Part shown: positions 36,075-49,863 of the stretch, piece after piece
How the letters are laid out: each line of letters opens with the position of its first letter
Numbering within the stretch: the first letter of the stretch is position 1
From: Apostichopus japonicus
Taxonomy: Eukaryota; Echinodermata; Holothuroidea; Aspidochirotida; Stichopodidae
Length of the DNA: 64,000 bases
Assembly (NCBI RefSeq): GCF_037975245.1
Contig: NC_092568.1
Coordinates: forward strand, 2,542,001-2,606,000
Direction of reading: 5' to 3'
Translations under genes and position numbers: made by a program
Notes under the pieces: generated by a model
The model's input: only the letters and a program-made list of their open reading frames with translations
Databases searched by the model: none
What the model was told of the DNA's origin: nothing

Positions 36075-37961
36075 TGGACGTCGCTTAGGCAGAGTTTTTT
36101 GGGGCAGAGATGTGTTCATACCCTCCAAACCACTTTAAATGTAATACGAATAGGAAATGTGTGAGCGAAACAAAACATCGTGTAAGTATTACTTACGGTA
36201 GCGCACACTGTCACTTATGTTTGCACAGTGTGAAAGTACCGTTTGCGGACCTACGTGAAGTTGGGCTAGAATACGATTCCTCCTGAAGCCCAAACCACGA
36301 GGCATGCATGTGAATAAACGCAATAGGCATTGCATGTAGTGAGAAAATTGTTCGAGCTAGACTAACAACTCGATTGAGTTCAAATGCGGTTGTATTTCAA
36401 GCTCAATGAAACCTTTCTGTTGGATTTAATGACGCACGGAACAAGGAACATTTATGTTTTACAGTAGGCCTAGTGCATACAAGCGAATCTACTTTGTTTA
36501 GAACTTTGGATTTTCTTTCGGATGTTATACTAATCTACGTTTGAGACTATCATCACTATTGTTATTGTGCCAGTTTGACTGGTAAGTGAGCACATTCATA
36601 CATCACTCTGTATAAAACCCGCCAAAAACGTGATCTTGAGATTTACGTTACTTTGGGTCAGCTTGCGAGTTACCTCTTCAGATATTGGGAAATCGTTGCG
36701 AAATCGCCGCAAATTTCGTAAAAAAAAACTTGTAAACACGTGGTGAAGAAATCAAGAAACACTATGATATTCATTATCTATTTATGTCTTGAACATTACG
36801 CCGGAAAATAACAGTTATGCTGACACGAAATGCACGCACAGCTCCGTACTGAGCAGTTCACAACAGAAAAGATCATCACAGTGACGTCATTCACTGACCT
36901 GAGGGCTGTTCAAGGTCGTTGCAGTGTTTGAAAATTCCTAAATTACGGAGGCGAAAAAACGATGTTTTAATTCCCTTTTTTATAACTTTCCGGTGTGCTA
37001 TTTGGAAAATTAAAAAAATATGTTGCTTGGTAACATATAAACTACATTATGTATGAAAATGAGAGATTTTTTTTCTGTCACTATCGTTCTACTTTAAAGC
37101 CAAATCTCTTGACGGTATCATAATTTACAGTATCAGAGAAGATTACCGTGGTCAGTGTACGTTCCTGTGATATGGAGAACAAAAAAGATTGTCACGAAAT
37201 TGAAGTTGTTGATATTTTCTGCCCGAACTGGAATATGTAGCACCTTTTGTGTCACTCCATATCCAGTTAACATTGGTGTGCATATATGCATTGCTTTACA
37301 CACCATGTAGTCGTGCTATGTAATAATTCCATTTCCATAATTTCCATAATTGCATACAGCTCTCTGGTGTGAGGGGCTGCTGTCTTTACTGAATATCAAT
37401 TCAGCAAACTTGTTTTTTTGCATAGTGCAGTTCCTCTGCTGGGAAACTTACCTTTCCTCTTTATTGTTGTGCACACTCTCTGCATGTATCATTTCTAATT
37501 TTAATAGTCACACTGAATGCAACAGTGCAGGTTATATTTCTTCAAATTGTAACTATAAACAGTTGAATTTACTTTAAATTCCTGATATCTTTAGTGGGAT
37601 ACTTAGACTATTTGAACAAAAGTAGGTTACCCTTCCTTGCACCTTATATTATTCAAGGACTTTATATTTTTGCAGACTAAGGAATAAAACAGTATTGTTA
37701 TGGAACATATTGCCATATCTACTACTTGTTCTTTGTGTTTTCCTAGACAACTTTGACGATTGTTTGCACCGTTGGTTGTAGTGTTTGGTCTTTCTTTAAG
37801 AGTATTAAAGGAGCATTCTTAACTTAACATTTTACATGATATAGCATGGCTTGATTGGGAATCACAGCAGTTGGCAATGTATATACTGTACTTCATACTG
37901 CAGCACAAATTTTCTAGTTTTGTTGGAACATGATATTTCATTACAAAATACTGCCTTAATA
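36075..37961. other. Non-coding, no gene recognised
   Basis: No open frame longer than about 75 codons and no recognisable domain. A few CpG-containing words (36590-36720, 36830-36960) may belong to the same decayed element as the THAP relic, but no inverted ends could be paired. Confidence 0.4.
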
Positions 37962-39213
37962 CAGGGGCGTATCCAGGGGGGGCACAACAGGCGTGCGCCC
38001 CCCCTATTGGCCGCCACCAAATAAAAAAAGTTTAGCAAAAAAAAAAAAAACAATTGATGACGACCTTTATGTGAGATGTCGGTGATCGCTCAACCCCCCC
38101 CCCCCCCAAGAAAAGGTTCTGGCGAAGTTCGGCGGCATAATAGTTTTAGAAACATAGATGGTAATTGTGTTTGTATTATCACTATATCACTATACTGGAA
38201 ATGTTGCTTATTATTAAGGTCGAAAAATGGATCACATATGGTCATGGGCCGCGATCCTGGGTGGAGGGGGGATATATCCCCCCATGAAAATGGGTGGAGG
38301 GGATGTAATGCACCATATCCCCCCCCACCAAATGCCAGGGATAAGAATATTTTCATGCCTACATTTATGCATCTTCGTTAATGTATGGCTCTTTTTTAGC
38401 TTCATTTCTCGCCTACCATAAACGCAGTGCGATCTTTTCAAATAAAGCGTCTTTATAAAGCAAAAATAGTTGACTGTAGGCTTCATTGGCCCTATAACAA
38501 CAAAAGGTATTATTGCGCCCACGGTATTGATATAGTACATATATGCACCCTCATAGTATTCATATAGGCCCTATAGTAGGCCTACACACGTACATGTTCC
38601 CTCGAACAGCTGAGAATCTCATGTAACCAGGGTAATGCTTAATACACGTTTCACCTGGATGCCCTAGCAATCGGTACCTAGGAATGTAACTATGTGTAAT
38701 TGTGTATTGCATGTGTATAGGCCTATAATAGCCTGCATGAGGCCATTTTCTTCATCGAATAATATAAAAGAGCTCTCGAACATTCTAACGTTGCGCCTGA
38801 AACAAGATTGACAGGGGCAATTTTCCCAAAATAACACCCGAAATTAAAAAAAAAGTATTTTGGATCCTGATTATGAGATATTTCGGACATGACATCCCTA
38901 TTTTAAAGTTGGGTATATGCCGCTTGGAAACCTCGGGAAGTGCCGTTTCCGGCCATCTAGAGGGTTTGTTAATCCCAAAATTTTCTTGTACGCTTCGCGC
39001 CAACCCATGGTGGCGCTACGCTTAGTCAACAAGGTCACATCCCCCCCCCCACTCGGAAGTACGGATCGCCACCCATACATATGACACCATTTTGCATTTC
39101 AGGCCTTCTTCGAAAGCAAAAATTGTACACCCCTCCCCTTAGACCCATCCCCCAGGACGGCGATCATTCATGCCTGACGCCCCCCCTATTGGAAAATCCT
39201 GGATACGCCCCTG
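37962..39213. mobile_element. Non-autonomous hAT-like element, 1252 bp
   Basis: The ends are perfect 16-bp inverted repeats, CAGGGGCGTATCCAGG and CCTGGATACGCCCCTG. The flanking direct repeat is CTTAATA (37955-37961 and 39214-39220), 7 bp rather than the 8 bp expected for hAT. No transposase frame. The interior is rich in C and G homopolymers and contains GGGGGATATATCCCCCC (around 38270-38285), perhaps a nested second element. A roughly 110-bp segment near the right end (about 38930-39030) also occurs in the element at 54897-55543. Confidence 0.8.
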
Positions 39214-39220
39214 CTTAATA

Positions 39221-42200
39221 TATCTTCCCTTTGAGGCAACTCATTTTGGTTAATTTTCAATTAACCAACTTTTCAAAAGCTTTAAAACTTTAATCTGAAA
39301 CACCTCAAAATACCCAAACTAGATCTTTCAGATCAGATCTTTCAAATTCATCAAGTTTAATACTTTAAAGTTAAAAATAAAATATGCTTATTAGAATTCA
39401 GAAGGGAAGCGGCATGTGTTGAAAAAGAGATCAAATATTCTGCAGTGCTATTTGTAAAGAGGAACAGAAACGAAGTATGTTTATGTATAACATAATGCAG
39501 GATATCATTTAGAGCTTGAAGTTTGTGTACATAGCAGTTTTGATGGCTCATATTATTTCTCATGTAAAACACTATGGTTCCTGTGTTAAACAAAAACTGC
39601 TGTTCATCTGTGCACGTGTATAGCATTTTGCTCAATTCCCATAACACTTTGGTACGCAAAACAGGATAAATTTAGAGTTGCCGCACTATAGTTTTTATTT
39701 TGATGCGAATAAATCACTTTCTGCTGTTTGTGGAAGAACACTTCCTGCTGGGTGAAAGGTCACTTCCTTCATATAATGTAGGTAGGTTCTGTAAGTGATG
39801 ATATGCACTACATTACTGCTGTCTTATTTGTCTGTGTAACACTCTGCCTTGATAATACAAACATGCATATAGTGTCAAGTTTAAGCTTGTACAAATTCCA
39901 AGGGTACCATACATCTGATTTCTTAAGTTGACTGACTATGGATGTACCGTACATAAGGAAACAAGTATTGTCAAAAAGGTCTACTTCATTGGTTTAGCTT
40001 TCCTAATATTGAGGTGCATATCTAACTGCAATGCCACTTGTCAAAACATAAACAAATTTTGGCAGCGGAGCAGGTAGGTGACTGTTTAAGCAAGAAGAAA
40101 AGGTTTGGAAATTCCTAAAGTTGCCTTTTGCATTGGTTTGTACATATACCTTTCTACAGTATATAGTGTATATTTCCACACAGTTGGATATTTTCCTCCA
40201 TGGATCAAACAAAACTTAATCATTGAATTCAATAAAGAAATATCAACTTTGGAGGAATTCAACAGTGGAGCATTTATACATAACTTTTTTTCTTTAATGA
40301 TACATGTCACATAGGGTAATTTAGTGTGTCGTTCACAAGATATAAAATTAACATGGAAAGCATCAGGGAATGGAATCTACAGTGTGCAAGCCTTGTGGGA
40401 TACTGTGACCTCTAACTGGCATCTGAATTCTTAAAATATGCGTTTAATATGTATTGCTAATGCCACAAAAGGAGGACTGTATCTATCTACAGTAACTCAG
40501 TTAGAAAAGCAGAGGGCTTGCAAAGTCTGAGGTTACTACTGTAGGTTGAAACCTGTTGTACTGTACATAGCTGATTGTTTATGCCTTCTTTATCTTCAAA
40601 CCAGAAGTATTTATTTGTAACTGAAAAAACTATCTTGGATGGACCAGATTTTGTTGTACAGACACTACATGTAATGCATATCTGTACCTCTTGTCTAGTA
40701 CTGTGTACAACATAGTTGGTGTTAGTGAAATGTACATGAACAGTTCATTTATTTTACTAGGTGTTTTAGGGCAGCATGTACTATAAGTTCTCAATTTAAC
40801 AATTGATAGCAACCGTATCTTGAATTTGAGAGGGTAAAAAATGACAAGGATCAATATTGACTGTTTATTACACATTAAGTAGATTGGCATGCAACTGCTA
40901 CAACACACAGTACGTCAGGGCGTGGCGCTCACAAATTTTACAGCTGAATTTTGTAGTGTAGGACCATAAAACTTGATTATGCAAGTAAGAGAGAACCTGC
41001 AAATTTGATGTATTTTTAAATGATGTGACACAACAGTAAGAATCTTACTTTTGCTAGTTTTGTTTTATTATAAAAGGAAATATCTAGTGTTGCCAAAGGC
41101 TTGTGTAAATATAAAAGCAGCCTCAAGTTATTGTACTTCCTTCACTGCTAGTTTGACATCTACTGTCTTGTAAAAAGTATGTACTGTAGATCTCAGTAAA
41201 GACAGCTGCCCTGTACCTTTAACAAACACAGATAGTATTGAATTTGTTTTCTTTGATCTAAAGTTTATTTAAAGATGAACATCTAGTTTGATTTCAGACC
41301 CCTCACATGTGCCTCATTCCTTCCCCTTGGGTAGGATAAATTCAGACATGTTTGCTTTCTCTTTTCTCGTTAGCTATGGCTTTGTACATATCAGGTTCCC
41401 AATTTATACTGCACGTATAGAACACTTCTGTGCTTTACAATATATCATCAGTAGATTTCGTGTAGACTTTCTTCAAGCTACAAGGTGGGATATCGTACTC
41501 GTTACAGTAAATGTAGCTCTAATTACTTCAACAGTCGTCCACGCCTCGTCGTCAGACGGTGGTAATCTGCTCAGTCAGTCGATTTGTGGCAGTGTCCGTA
41601 CAGGATCTGTTTATATGACAGTGCAATAAACCATTAACTGTGTGATAGATGTTGCATTAGAGAATGTGCAATTATATACGTATATGATGTTGACAGGAAG
41701 CACACTTAAGTAACTCACAGATTCAGAGACCTACAAGATATCATATTGATTGCATAGTCTGCATCAATTACTTAGCTGTAAATGCTGCATGAAATGTACT
41801 TTAATTGAGTCTGTGAGTGATAACCTGGGTAAATGAACTCTAATAAAATAAAGCAAAATTTTGTGGAATTGTTCAAATGAGGACATACAGTAAATCTTTA
41901 TGATCAATAATAGGGAGAAAGTGATTGTGCTTGGGTGACAAATTTGGTCCAGGGATACAACACTGATTGGGGGGGGGGGTGGGTAGGGGTTGTGTTTGCA
42001 GTGTTGAATGTTTACTAATTAGTAACCGAATAATACTAGAGGAGTACTTGCAATATTACCCTCATGGAAACAGGTACGTTTCTTACTTGTAAATTTGCAT
42101 TTTAGCCATTCCAGTGTTAATGACGTTGTAAGAAGTTATAAATATTATGAAATCTTGTGCACTAGACACGTCAACCTACACATGTGTAATAAACGTCCAA

Positions 42201-42240
42201 GAAGGGCTTGGAAACGTTTTTACGTTATCATGATCAAGAA
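39221..42240. other. Non-coding, no gene recognised
   Basis: Mostly AT-rich DNA with frequent 'tactgtac' words. A 113-codon open frame at 41288-41629 has no recognisable domain. A G run (about 41969-41978) is followed by GGGTAGGGG. Confidence 0.4.
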
Positions 42241-42280
42241 GGCCTGAGGGTTTGATCCTAGCAGGATCTTCTTGGAAGGC
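42241..42280 (-). mobile_element. Hammerhead-like motif, Penelope-type retroelement relic (second copy)
   Basis: On the minus strand this reads GCCTTCCAAGAAGATCCTGC then TAGGATCAAACCCTCAGGCC. It is the same 40-base design as 4231-4270: outer GCCT/AGGC helix, AAGA box, AGATCC/GGATC hairpin, CAAA box. It shares about four fifths of its bases with the other copy. Both cores have lost the G of GAAA. Confidence 0.5.
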
Positions 42281-45200
42281 AATGTGAAGCAAAGACAAAT
42301 TTAGGACAGAACACTAAGTTGGACTAATGAACAAGATGAGAGTAAAAAGACTGAGAAAAGGAGATGACACAGTTTAGGAGATGAAAAATAAGAAATTATA
42401 TTTCAATTGCTGTAGAGTATTGACTTGCATCCATGACAAAATAATTACAGTTTCATGGAAATTGTTTGTGCTTGACCTTCCAGATCATTGAGTGGTGTAC
42501 TTTCCCAAATTTAAGCCAGGAATAAGTTTTAGTTCAGTATATCCGCTTTAGAACAAGCTACTGTATGAAAACAGTGGTTAAAACTTGTAAAAATCTATTC
42601 CTTTGACTTGGCTGACATATACTTTGTTAATTCTCAGGCTTTTGTTATCCAGTATCTTTATTTAGTAGATTTCATCATCAGATCTCTGGGGGAAGGGGAG
42701 GGGATGAGGTATGGATGATGTTACGGTTGTTACCACTGTAATGCTGCTTACTGCTGCTAATGGTCTCACATACTCCAAATTTTTGATAGATTAAGGGGTC
42801 ATATTGGAAAAAACAATGCTCCCTTCTTCCCACTATATTTTTACGATAGATATATATATATCCAAATTACAACAGCTTGGATCTTTAATGTCTATATTTT
42901 ATTGAAAACTTTCTCAAAGAGAGATTTGCAGTTTGTGACTAATTAGCAATACTGATTACTGAAGGTTTCATCATTTGTGTGCCAATGTGCATCGCAGAAA
43001 CATAATTGTTTACACATTTGTGTGTTGACACAACAGAACTTTCGTAGAGCTAGATGTATGTATATTAGGGTTTCAACCTACCTCTTTGTTTGAACTCATT
43101 GTTTTAGTAAGTGGGTGGCAGACAGCATTAATGACTTAAATGTTCCAAAGTTGTAGTACTTAAGATGTGGTCATTTTAGGTACTATTACAGTTTCAATTA
43201 CAAGACAAATATCTTTAATTTAAATCAAGTGTGCTGTGATCTTGTTTGATTGCTGCTTACATATAAATTTGCAACTCCAACAAGCTTTGGTATTTGACAA
43301 GAAAAGTGATATTTGCTGCCGATGTAGAAAGTGATATATCTCTGGAAATCCATACATGGCAGCAATCATCAGTCAAAATTTAATGCTCACCTAAAGGAAG
43401 TCAAAGGTATTCAAAAATACCTGAACGTTGGACATGTTATGTTTGCTTATTCAAATTTAAGGCCCATAGTTTTGATATGACTCGTCCTTGGTATCATATA
43501 TGCACAGACATTTTTGTTTTGCACTTTCCACTCTCCAGATTTCAATGAAAATATATGTGGTTTATTTATTCTTGTCTTCAATCACCAATAAATAGCACTG
43601 ATCTTTCTCATTCGTTACCACGTGCAGTGCTTTCTAAATTGCATCATAACTCAAGAATGTTAAAAAACTTTCTTTTCAGAGAACAATTTTTTTCTTTTAT
43701 AAAGCGTTCTAATTTTACTCCACAAAGGCGTAGTTAATTTATAATTAGTACTAATCTGTCTACTTCAAAACCATGGAAAATCTTGAGGGAAATCACTGGA
43801 ACTTGAACGTCATTCTTCTGGATTCATTAGTCTTCAGGCAGACTTTAATCACATTTGCGTCATGTCCTTCCCTTAACAATTCTTGCCGTTTACGGTGAGG
43901 ATGAACTGTATGTGGAGCTCCCATCAGACTGCCTGGATTCACATCAGAACTTCATGGGATTACTTAAATTAGGACTGTACATTACTCTTAAAGGTTAACT
44001 ACTCCTTTCCCATTACTGCTTGACTTTTGCGATGTTGGGTATTAATACATGTTGGGAAGGAGCAGGCAATAATTTATCTGGTAACACATAGCTAAAAAAA
44101 GGCTATGCAAAAATGGTCAACTTGCTATACAAATAAACAGATTGTTGCACTGCAGTTATTTTGTGCGTGTGAATGTCAGGAACAATAGTATATTAAAAGT
44201 GACAAAAATATAAATTTGAACATCAAAGTCAGCTAATATTTCCTGAGAAGATTTTACGCACATTTTAATTTGAAACAGTCAGAATGTGTTTGGATGTGTA
44301 CACTTACTATGCTGTTAATTGATAATTAGAGTAGTGGGAAGAGGGGGAGGGGGGTGCAAGGGTGGGGTGATAAATTTAATTACTAACATTTTCATGTATC
44401 TGAACTGTGTTTACCATTTAAATTTGAGAAAATGAATGACATAATTATGCATGAAATTTGGTCAATTAAGACAGTCTTATTCAAATTGACACTTTCTTCT
44501 ATTGTAGTTAAAAGTATAAATTTATCACTTTTGCTTTTATATTGTTCATGTGGTGACATAATTTGTCATCCATATTAAATCCATCACTTTCCAAATGAAT
44601 ATCCAGTTTATTTTACTTTCCCTAAGACTTTGATTAAGACATAAATATGTATATTTTGAACACTTTAAACTATAATCTGCCTCTTACCCGGCCTCCCTCA
44701 GTTCAGTTTGTGTTAGAGTTTACACTGCAGGCGGCTACAAAACCTGAACGTTGCAAGTAAAAGCTGCCATAAAAATCAATTTTGTATACTTGTGCTGCAG
44801 CGTTCAATAGGTGAGCTGAGAAGCATGCTGTTACAATGAGAAGAGGGTTGTGCTATGTATATAATTAGCTGACACCTACATATAAGAGTGTAGTGTGTTG
44901 AGGCAGCATGCATGGAAAAACTTGTCGTGTATTTTAATAGTCTAATTTGGATTGAAAAAATTTAATAACACATTTTGCAGCACACAGTGCTTTAGTTATT
45001 ATAGTCATATTCAGTCTACATAATTTCCTCTGAATGTAAATTCATAAAAATAATTACCTTTTTCGTGAGTAGTTTGTGGGTTTGTATTGAACGTATGACT
45101 CCTCACATCAATAGGTAGTGGCCACAAAAATTACAGTTTTTGTATGATTGTATTATATTAAAAGGTGTTTAGTCATCATAATTTCTATAAGGTTCTGTTT

Positions 45201-47734
45201 GGGTGTGTTCTGTGTAAAGGTTAAGTACTGAGAATGTCATGTTGCTCTGTGGCAACATGGATTGCATTAATCATACATGTTGTTGTATTCTATCATATAC
45301 AAATGAATCATATTACATATGTACTATTAATTATATGGGGTATAATAATGTTATTTGAATGATTGCATCATTTTATTGTGTCATGTCTGATGAAAAATGT
45401 TCTTTGTGGTTGTTTTAGGTTGTAAATATATGTTGCCACTATAAAGTGAATTACTGTAACTGTACCAAAATCTGTTATGCAAAATAAGCTTTACATTTGG
45501 AAAAAAATATGTACCAAGAACCTCTCAAGGAAAAATGCCTTGTTATGATTTTAGAAAAAGGATTAATTTTCCAGTGGACCTTGAACAGCAGGAAAACTAG
45601 ATATATATTTCCATTAAGTTAACATTGTTGTTATGTGTCTAACATAAGTCAGAGACATTCACTGACTTTGTGTTACATGCCTAGCTTTCTCTGAAGGTGA
45701 TGTTGAATGCAGTTAACGTAAATACCTGTGAATGGTTTATAAAAATTTAAAGGTTTTACAGTTCTGATGAAGATAAAACATTAGTTCTAAGCTAATCATG
45801 CAAAATTCATAGGTGTTAAAGTTGCAAATTTTGCCATCAGTGTCTTATAGTCGGCTCTACAACATTGCATGATTTTGCACTGGATTACTGGATGAGAAAA
45901 ACCTATTTTACTGAATGTTTTTTTGTTCTTTCCATAAGAAAAAAAGAGGCTATTACCAAAATTATTTCATTTTCTCTGAGATCATCCAAATTAGATATGT
46001 AATGATATACAGAGTCTTTGGGTCCTGTGACCCTAGTTGTTGAAGTCTGTCACCAGTGCAGAAAGTTGTATAAATTTACACTACGAAGAAAAAGAGATGA
46101 GGTTTGGGTACTTATTTTGACACAAGATGATGACCAAAATAGGTTGTTTTTTGCCAAAATTTCACTAGTCACCAGTCTTGTACACTGCAAAGCAGCTGTT
46201 GTCAAATAGGGATCAGTTTAAAGACATGTAACTCTGGCTTAATGTGTCCATCTATACTGGAATCTCTTCAGTAGCTCAAAGTGAAATGCACTGTATAAAT
46301 GAAATACTAATGAGTTACCAGAGCATTGAGATGCAAATCTATGCTTTAACAGACACGTACAGCTTTAGTCTAAGGGCAGAGTTGTTTGTCATCTGTGTGT
46401 TAAGTGGCCTGCTCTCTCAGTTGGGACGAAGAAAACTTGCCAGTATTCAGTGTCACACTGTATACAATTATTGGGATTTTGAATGTGATATACAATAAGT
46501 TAGAGTATTGTCTACAATCTTAGAAGACTTAGAAAGAGTCTGTATCTTTTCTCTTTTGTACTCCTGTTCTCCTGTCAAATTTAGATCACTTAAATCATTG
46601 GTTTGTATACAGTACCTTTACTAGAAAGCAAGATAATGAAGAAGAAAATCTAAGGGTTTAATTCAGAATTTTGATGAGCTTTTGCACTTCTTCTCGGTAA
46701 AGTCTTGACGTGGACGTACATATGTCAGGGAATTTTTCTTTTAATAGTCAATGTGCGGTGATGAAATGTAAAAAAAAAAATCTGTGGTTTATCTCTAACC
46801 TTGGACTTTCCATTTCTGTTCTTCATGTATATTATGCACTGCTGGTACCAGTTATTAACAAGTTTCTAATGCATGAAAACAGCTGTACACTTGTACAGCG
46901 CCAAGGTCAGCAAATACCGTTACCATTTGGTGAACTCTTGCTCTTCATTTGACGGTATTTTCAAATTGCTCTGTACAAACAGACTGCGGGACACAAAATC
47001 AATTCTTCTACAGCAGTGCACATTAGAGTGGAAACCATCTGATAGATCAGGTGATGCAGAAAACACTCCAGGGCAGTTGCTTTTTATAAACCCTCCTTTG
47101 GTGGCTAAAAGATGAAGATGTAGTCATTTCCTTATATCAAAATTTTTTACCACTAACAGTCGACCAACCTAATTATATGGACCCCAGTTCCAAGCTTCCT
47201 TCAGTGATGTAATGCCACAGACATATCCTTCCCATTTGCCTAACACCCAACAGCTGACAAGTTCATTGTAACAGAAATTTCTACATCGTTTTAAAGACCA
47301 AAGATTCGTCAATTTGCAGAACACCCTCCAATCAGATATTTCTCAGATATTGATGGGAACATCCATCATTCCTTTTTGTATACAGTAGTTTGTACCTTTG
47401 GTACTTTTATAGTATATTAAACCATATTAAGTTGGTAATATGAAAGTATTTTGACCATGTACTGTACTCGATGCACTAGATAGGTTGTGATGTGTAAACA
47501 ATTTGGGAAAATTAACATCTCTATACATAAGTACTGAGGAATTTGTAATGTCTGACAGGGAAAATAAATGGATTAGAAGCACACGTTTACACTGTTGTTA
47601 ATGTACATTGCTATGTACATACAATGTAGAGTTTATTTGTCTTTAATTTAGGAACAATGTTCTTCTCTCTTGAATACTGTTTTAGCATGTTTGAAATTAG
47701 CCTATAGTTATGGTAGGTGCTGCTAATGTTTATA
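42281..47734. other. Non-coding, no gene recognised
   Basis: Open frames are below 90 codons and unrelated to each other. There are no splice-flanked exons that I can recognise. If the TMEM63 gene has 5' UTR exons far upstream, this would be intron. Confidence 0.4.
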
Positions 47735-48310
47735 ATGTGTGCATAAATCATGTTGTAGTGTGTGCATTCATCATGTTGTACTGTGTGCATGAATCATGTT
47801 GTTCTGTGTGCATAATTCATGTTGTAATGTGTGCATGAATCATGTTGTACTTTGTGCATGAATTATGCTATGCTGTAGCTTGTGCATGAATCATGTAGTG
47901 TGTGCATGAATAATGTTGTACTTTGTGCAAGAATTATGTAGTGTGTGCATGAATAATGTTGTACTTTGTGCATGAATCATGTAGTGTGTACATGAATAAT
48001 GTTGTACTTTGTGCATGAATCATGTAGTGTGTGCATGAATAATGTTGTACTTTGTGCAAGAATTATGTAGTGTGTGCATGAATAATGTTGTACTTTGTGC
48101 ATGAATTACAGTATGTAGTGTGTGCATGAATAATGTTGTACTTTGTGCATGAATTATCATGTAGTGTGTGCATGAATTATGTTGTACTTTGTGCATTAAC
48201 TATGTTATAGTTTGTGCATTCATCATGTTGTATTGTGTGCATGAATCATGTAGTGTGTGCATGAATCATGGTGTAGTGTGTATGAATCCTGTTGTATTTT
48301 GTGCATGAAT
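47735..48310. repeat. Minisatellite, roughly 20-40-bp units, about 575 bp
   Basis: The words TGTGCATGAAT(A/C/T)ATG and TTGTACTTTGTGCA recur about 25 times, first as a simple 20-22-bp unit and in the middle (about 47900-48150) as a higher-order unit of about 40 bp that alternates GTAGTGTGTGCATGAATAAT and GTTGTACTTTGTGCATGAAT. Confidence 0.9.
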
Positions 48311-48710
48311 CATGTAATGAGCATCTATCATGTCAGGTACAGTACATCCCATATCTTGTTGGTATTTTAGGATGGCTTGAACTTTTTTTCTGTCCAAACA
48401 ATATTTCACCTTCTCACTGGATACACTCAACGTACTGTACATGAGCCATATTCTGCAATATAAAGTCAATGAAATTGATCTCTTCATCGAAAATGGCACA
48501 ATAAACAAGTACTTTATACGCGTTTCAACAGTTGATGACAAAGAACAGTTTCAAACTTGAATCTTAACCAAATTTAAGCTACAGTAGGCTAGGTACAGTA
48601 CCTCTGCTCAAAGGTTGTGGTAGATCTTAGAAAGGTGTTAAGGTTAAAGTGGCTTTGCAAAGTCGTGGATTTTCTCAAGATTTAAAAATCCATTTTGCCA
48701 TTCAAAAAAC

Positions 48711-48775
48711 CAGACTAGCAAATTAATTTCTGTTCAAGCAAAAATCAGACTAACAAATTAATTTCTGTTCAAGCA
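48711..48775. repeat. 30-bp tandem duplication
   Basis: CAGACTAGCAAATTAATTTC plus TGTTCAAGCA (48711-48740) recurs with one base change at 48746-48775. Confidence 0.85.
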
Positions 48776-49324
48776 TATATATCTGCAGAGAGAATTGAGC
48801 TACAGCACATATTTTGTGCTTGCAGAATGTTGCCAGTTTATTGATGAAATATGCCACATGTTACCAGAGCCACTTGTGTGATTTGTGGAATAGTATGTTT
48901 CATACCAACGCAATCAAGTAGCTCCTTCCACCCAGTTAGCAGGTGTAATTAGGTGATGATTAATTGTATCAATTAATGACAACATAACACCCCCACCTAA
49001 TTATTGTGCGGTGTAGCTTACTGTTAATCTTGGTATTATAGTAACACTCTTATTTCATTCGGTTGTGACATGAGTGCAGCAACTATGTATTTGCATTGCA
49101 GTACAGTAGATGGTATGTTGCACACATATATTTAAACATATTCTGTGATATGTTTATTTTCAATCCACAATATATCATGTATGCGGTACAGTTATTATAG
49201 TACCAGTCTAAGCAGATATCTGTCACGGTTATATTTTTTACTTATTTTCAGTTATATTGTATTCAATTATATTGTATTATATATGGTAGGACTTGAATAG
49301 TTAAATACCATGTGTTTTATTGGC

Positions 49325-49382
49325 AAGTAGTCTGTTAAGTAGTCTGTTAAGTAGTCTGTTAAGTAGTCTGTTAAGTAGTCTG
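49325..49382. repeat. 12-bp tandem repeat, nearly 5 copies
   Basis: The unit AAGTAGTCTGTT occurs four times perfectly, followed by a partial fifth copy. Confidence 0.95.
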
Positions 49383-49863
49383 ATTATTATCTTCATCCCA
49401 ATGCAGTACTTACAGTATATTATCCTTTAAAATTTCTTTTTCATGTTTGTAAAGCTGAGAGAGACAGTCTTGTTAGCTGCAGCTTACTGTACATTCTTTG
49501 AAGCTCTGACTTCCTTTATCTGTAAATTAAGCAAATATCGTACATTTAGAAAGTTGAAATTGATTTTCAGTTCAATAAAAAGATTTGTTTCATTATAGAG
49601 AAGATAACAGGGAATAATTTATTTTGCACCGTATTACAAAATGTAAATTTGCAAAAATGGAGAAATTGCCTTACAAGTGCAAATACCTTCCATACACAGG
49701 TTTTCATACACAGGAACCAGATAGTACTATATAAGCCACATAATTCAGAGCTTCAAGACTGCTTCTCAAACTTGAACACTGAATTATTCCCTGGAATAAG
49801 AAATAATGAGATTTTTACTTTGGTCTTTTCATTTCACAGAATTACTTGGCAGATTATATTAAG

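Larger units (their letters stand above)
48311..49839. other. Non-coding upstream of the first visible TMEM63 coding exon
   Basis: No gene recognised. Two small tandem duplications (48711-48775 and 49325-49382) are listed separately. Confidence 0.4.

Noticed and set aside
37862-39080. Several frames of 60-100 codons on both strands
   Set aside because: All fall in the non-autonomous transposon at 37962-39213 and depend on C/G homopolymers.
41288-41629. 113-codon plus-strand open frame
   Set aside because: No recognisable motif and no neighbouring exons in compatible phase.
47735-48310. CRISPR-like array
   Set aside because: Repeats are contiguous variants without unique spacers, and the DNA is eukaryotic; it is a minisatellite.
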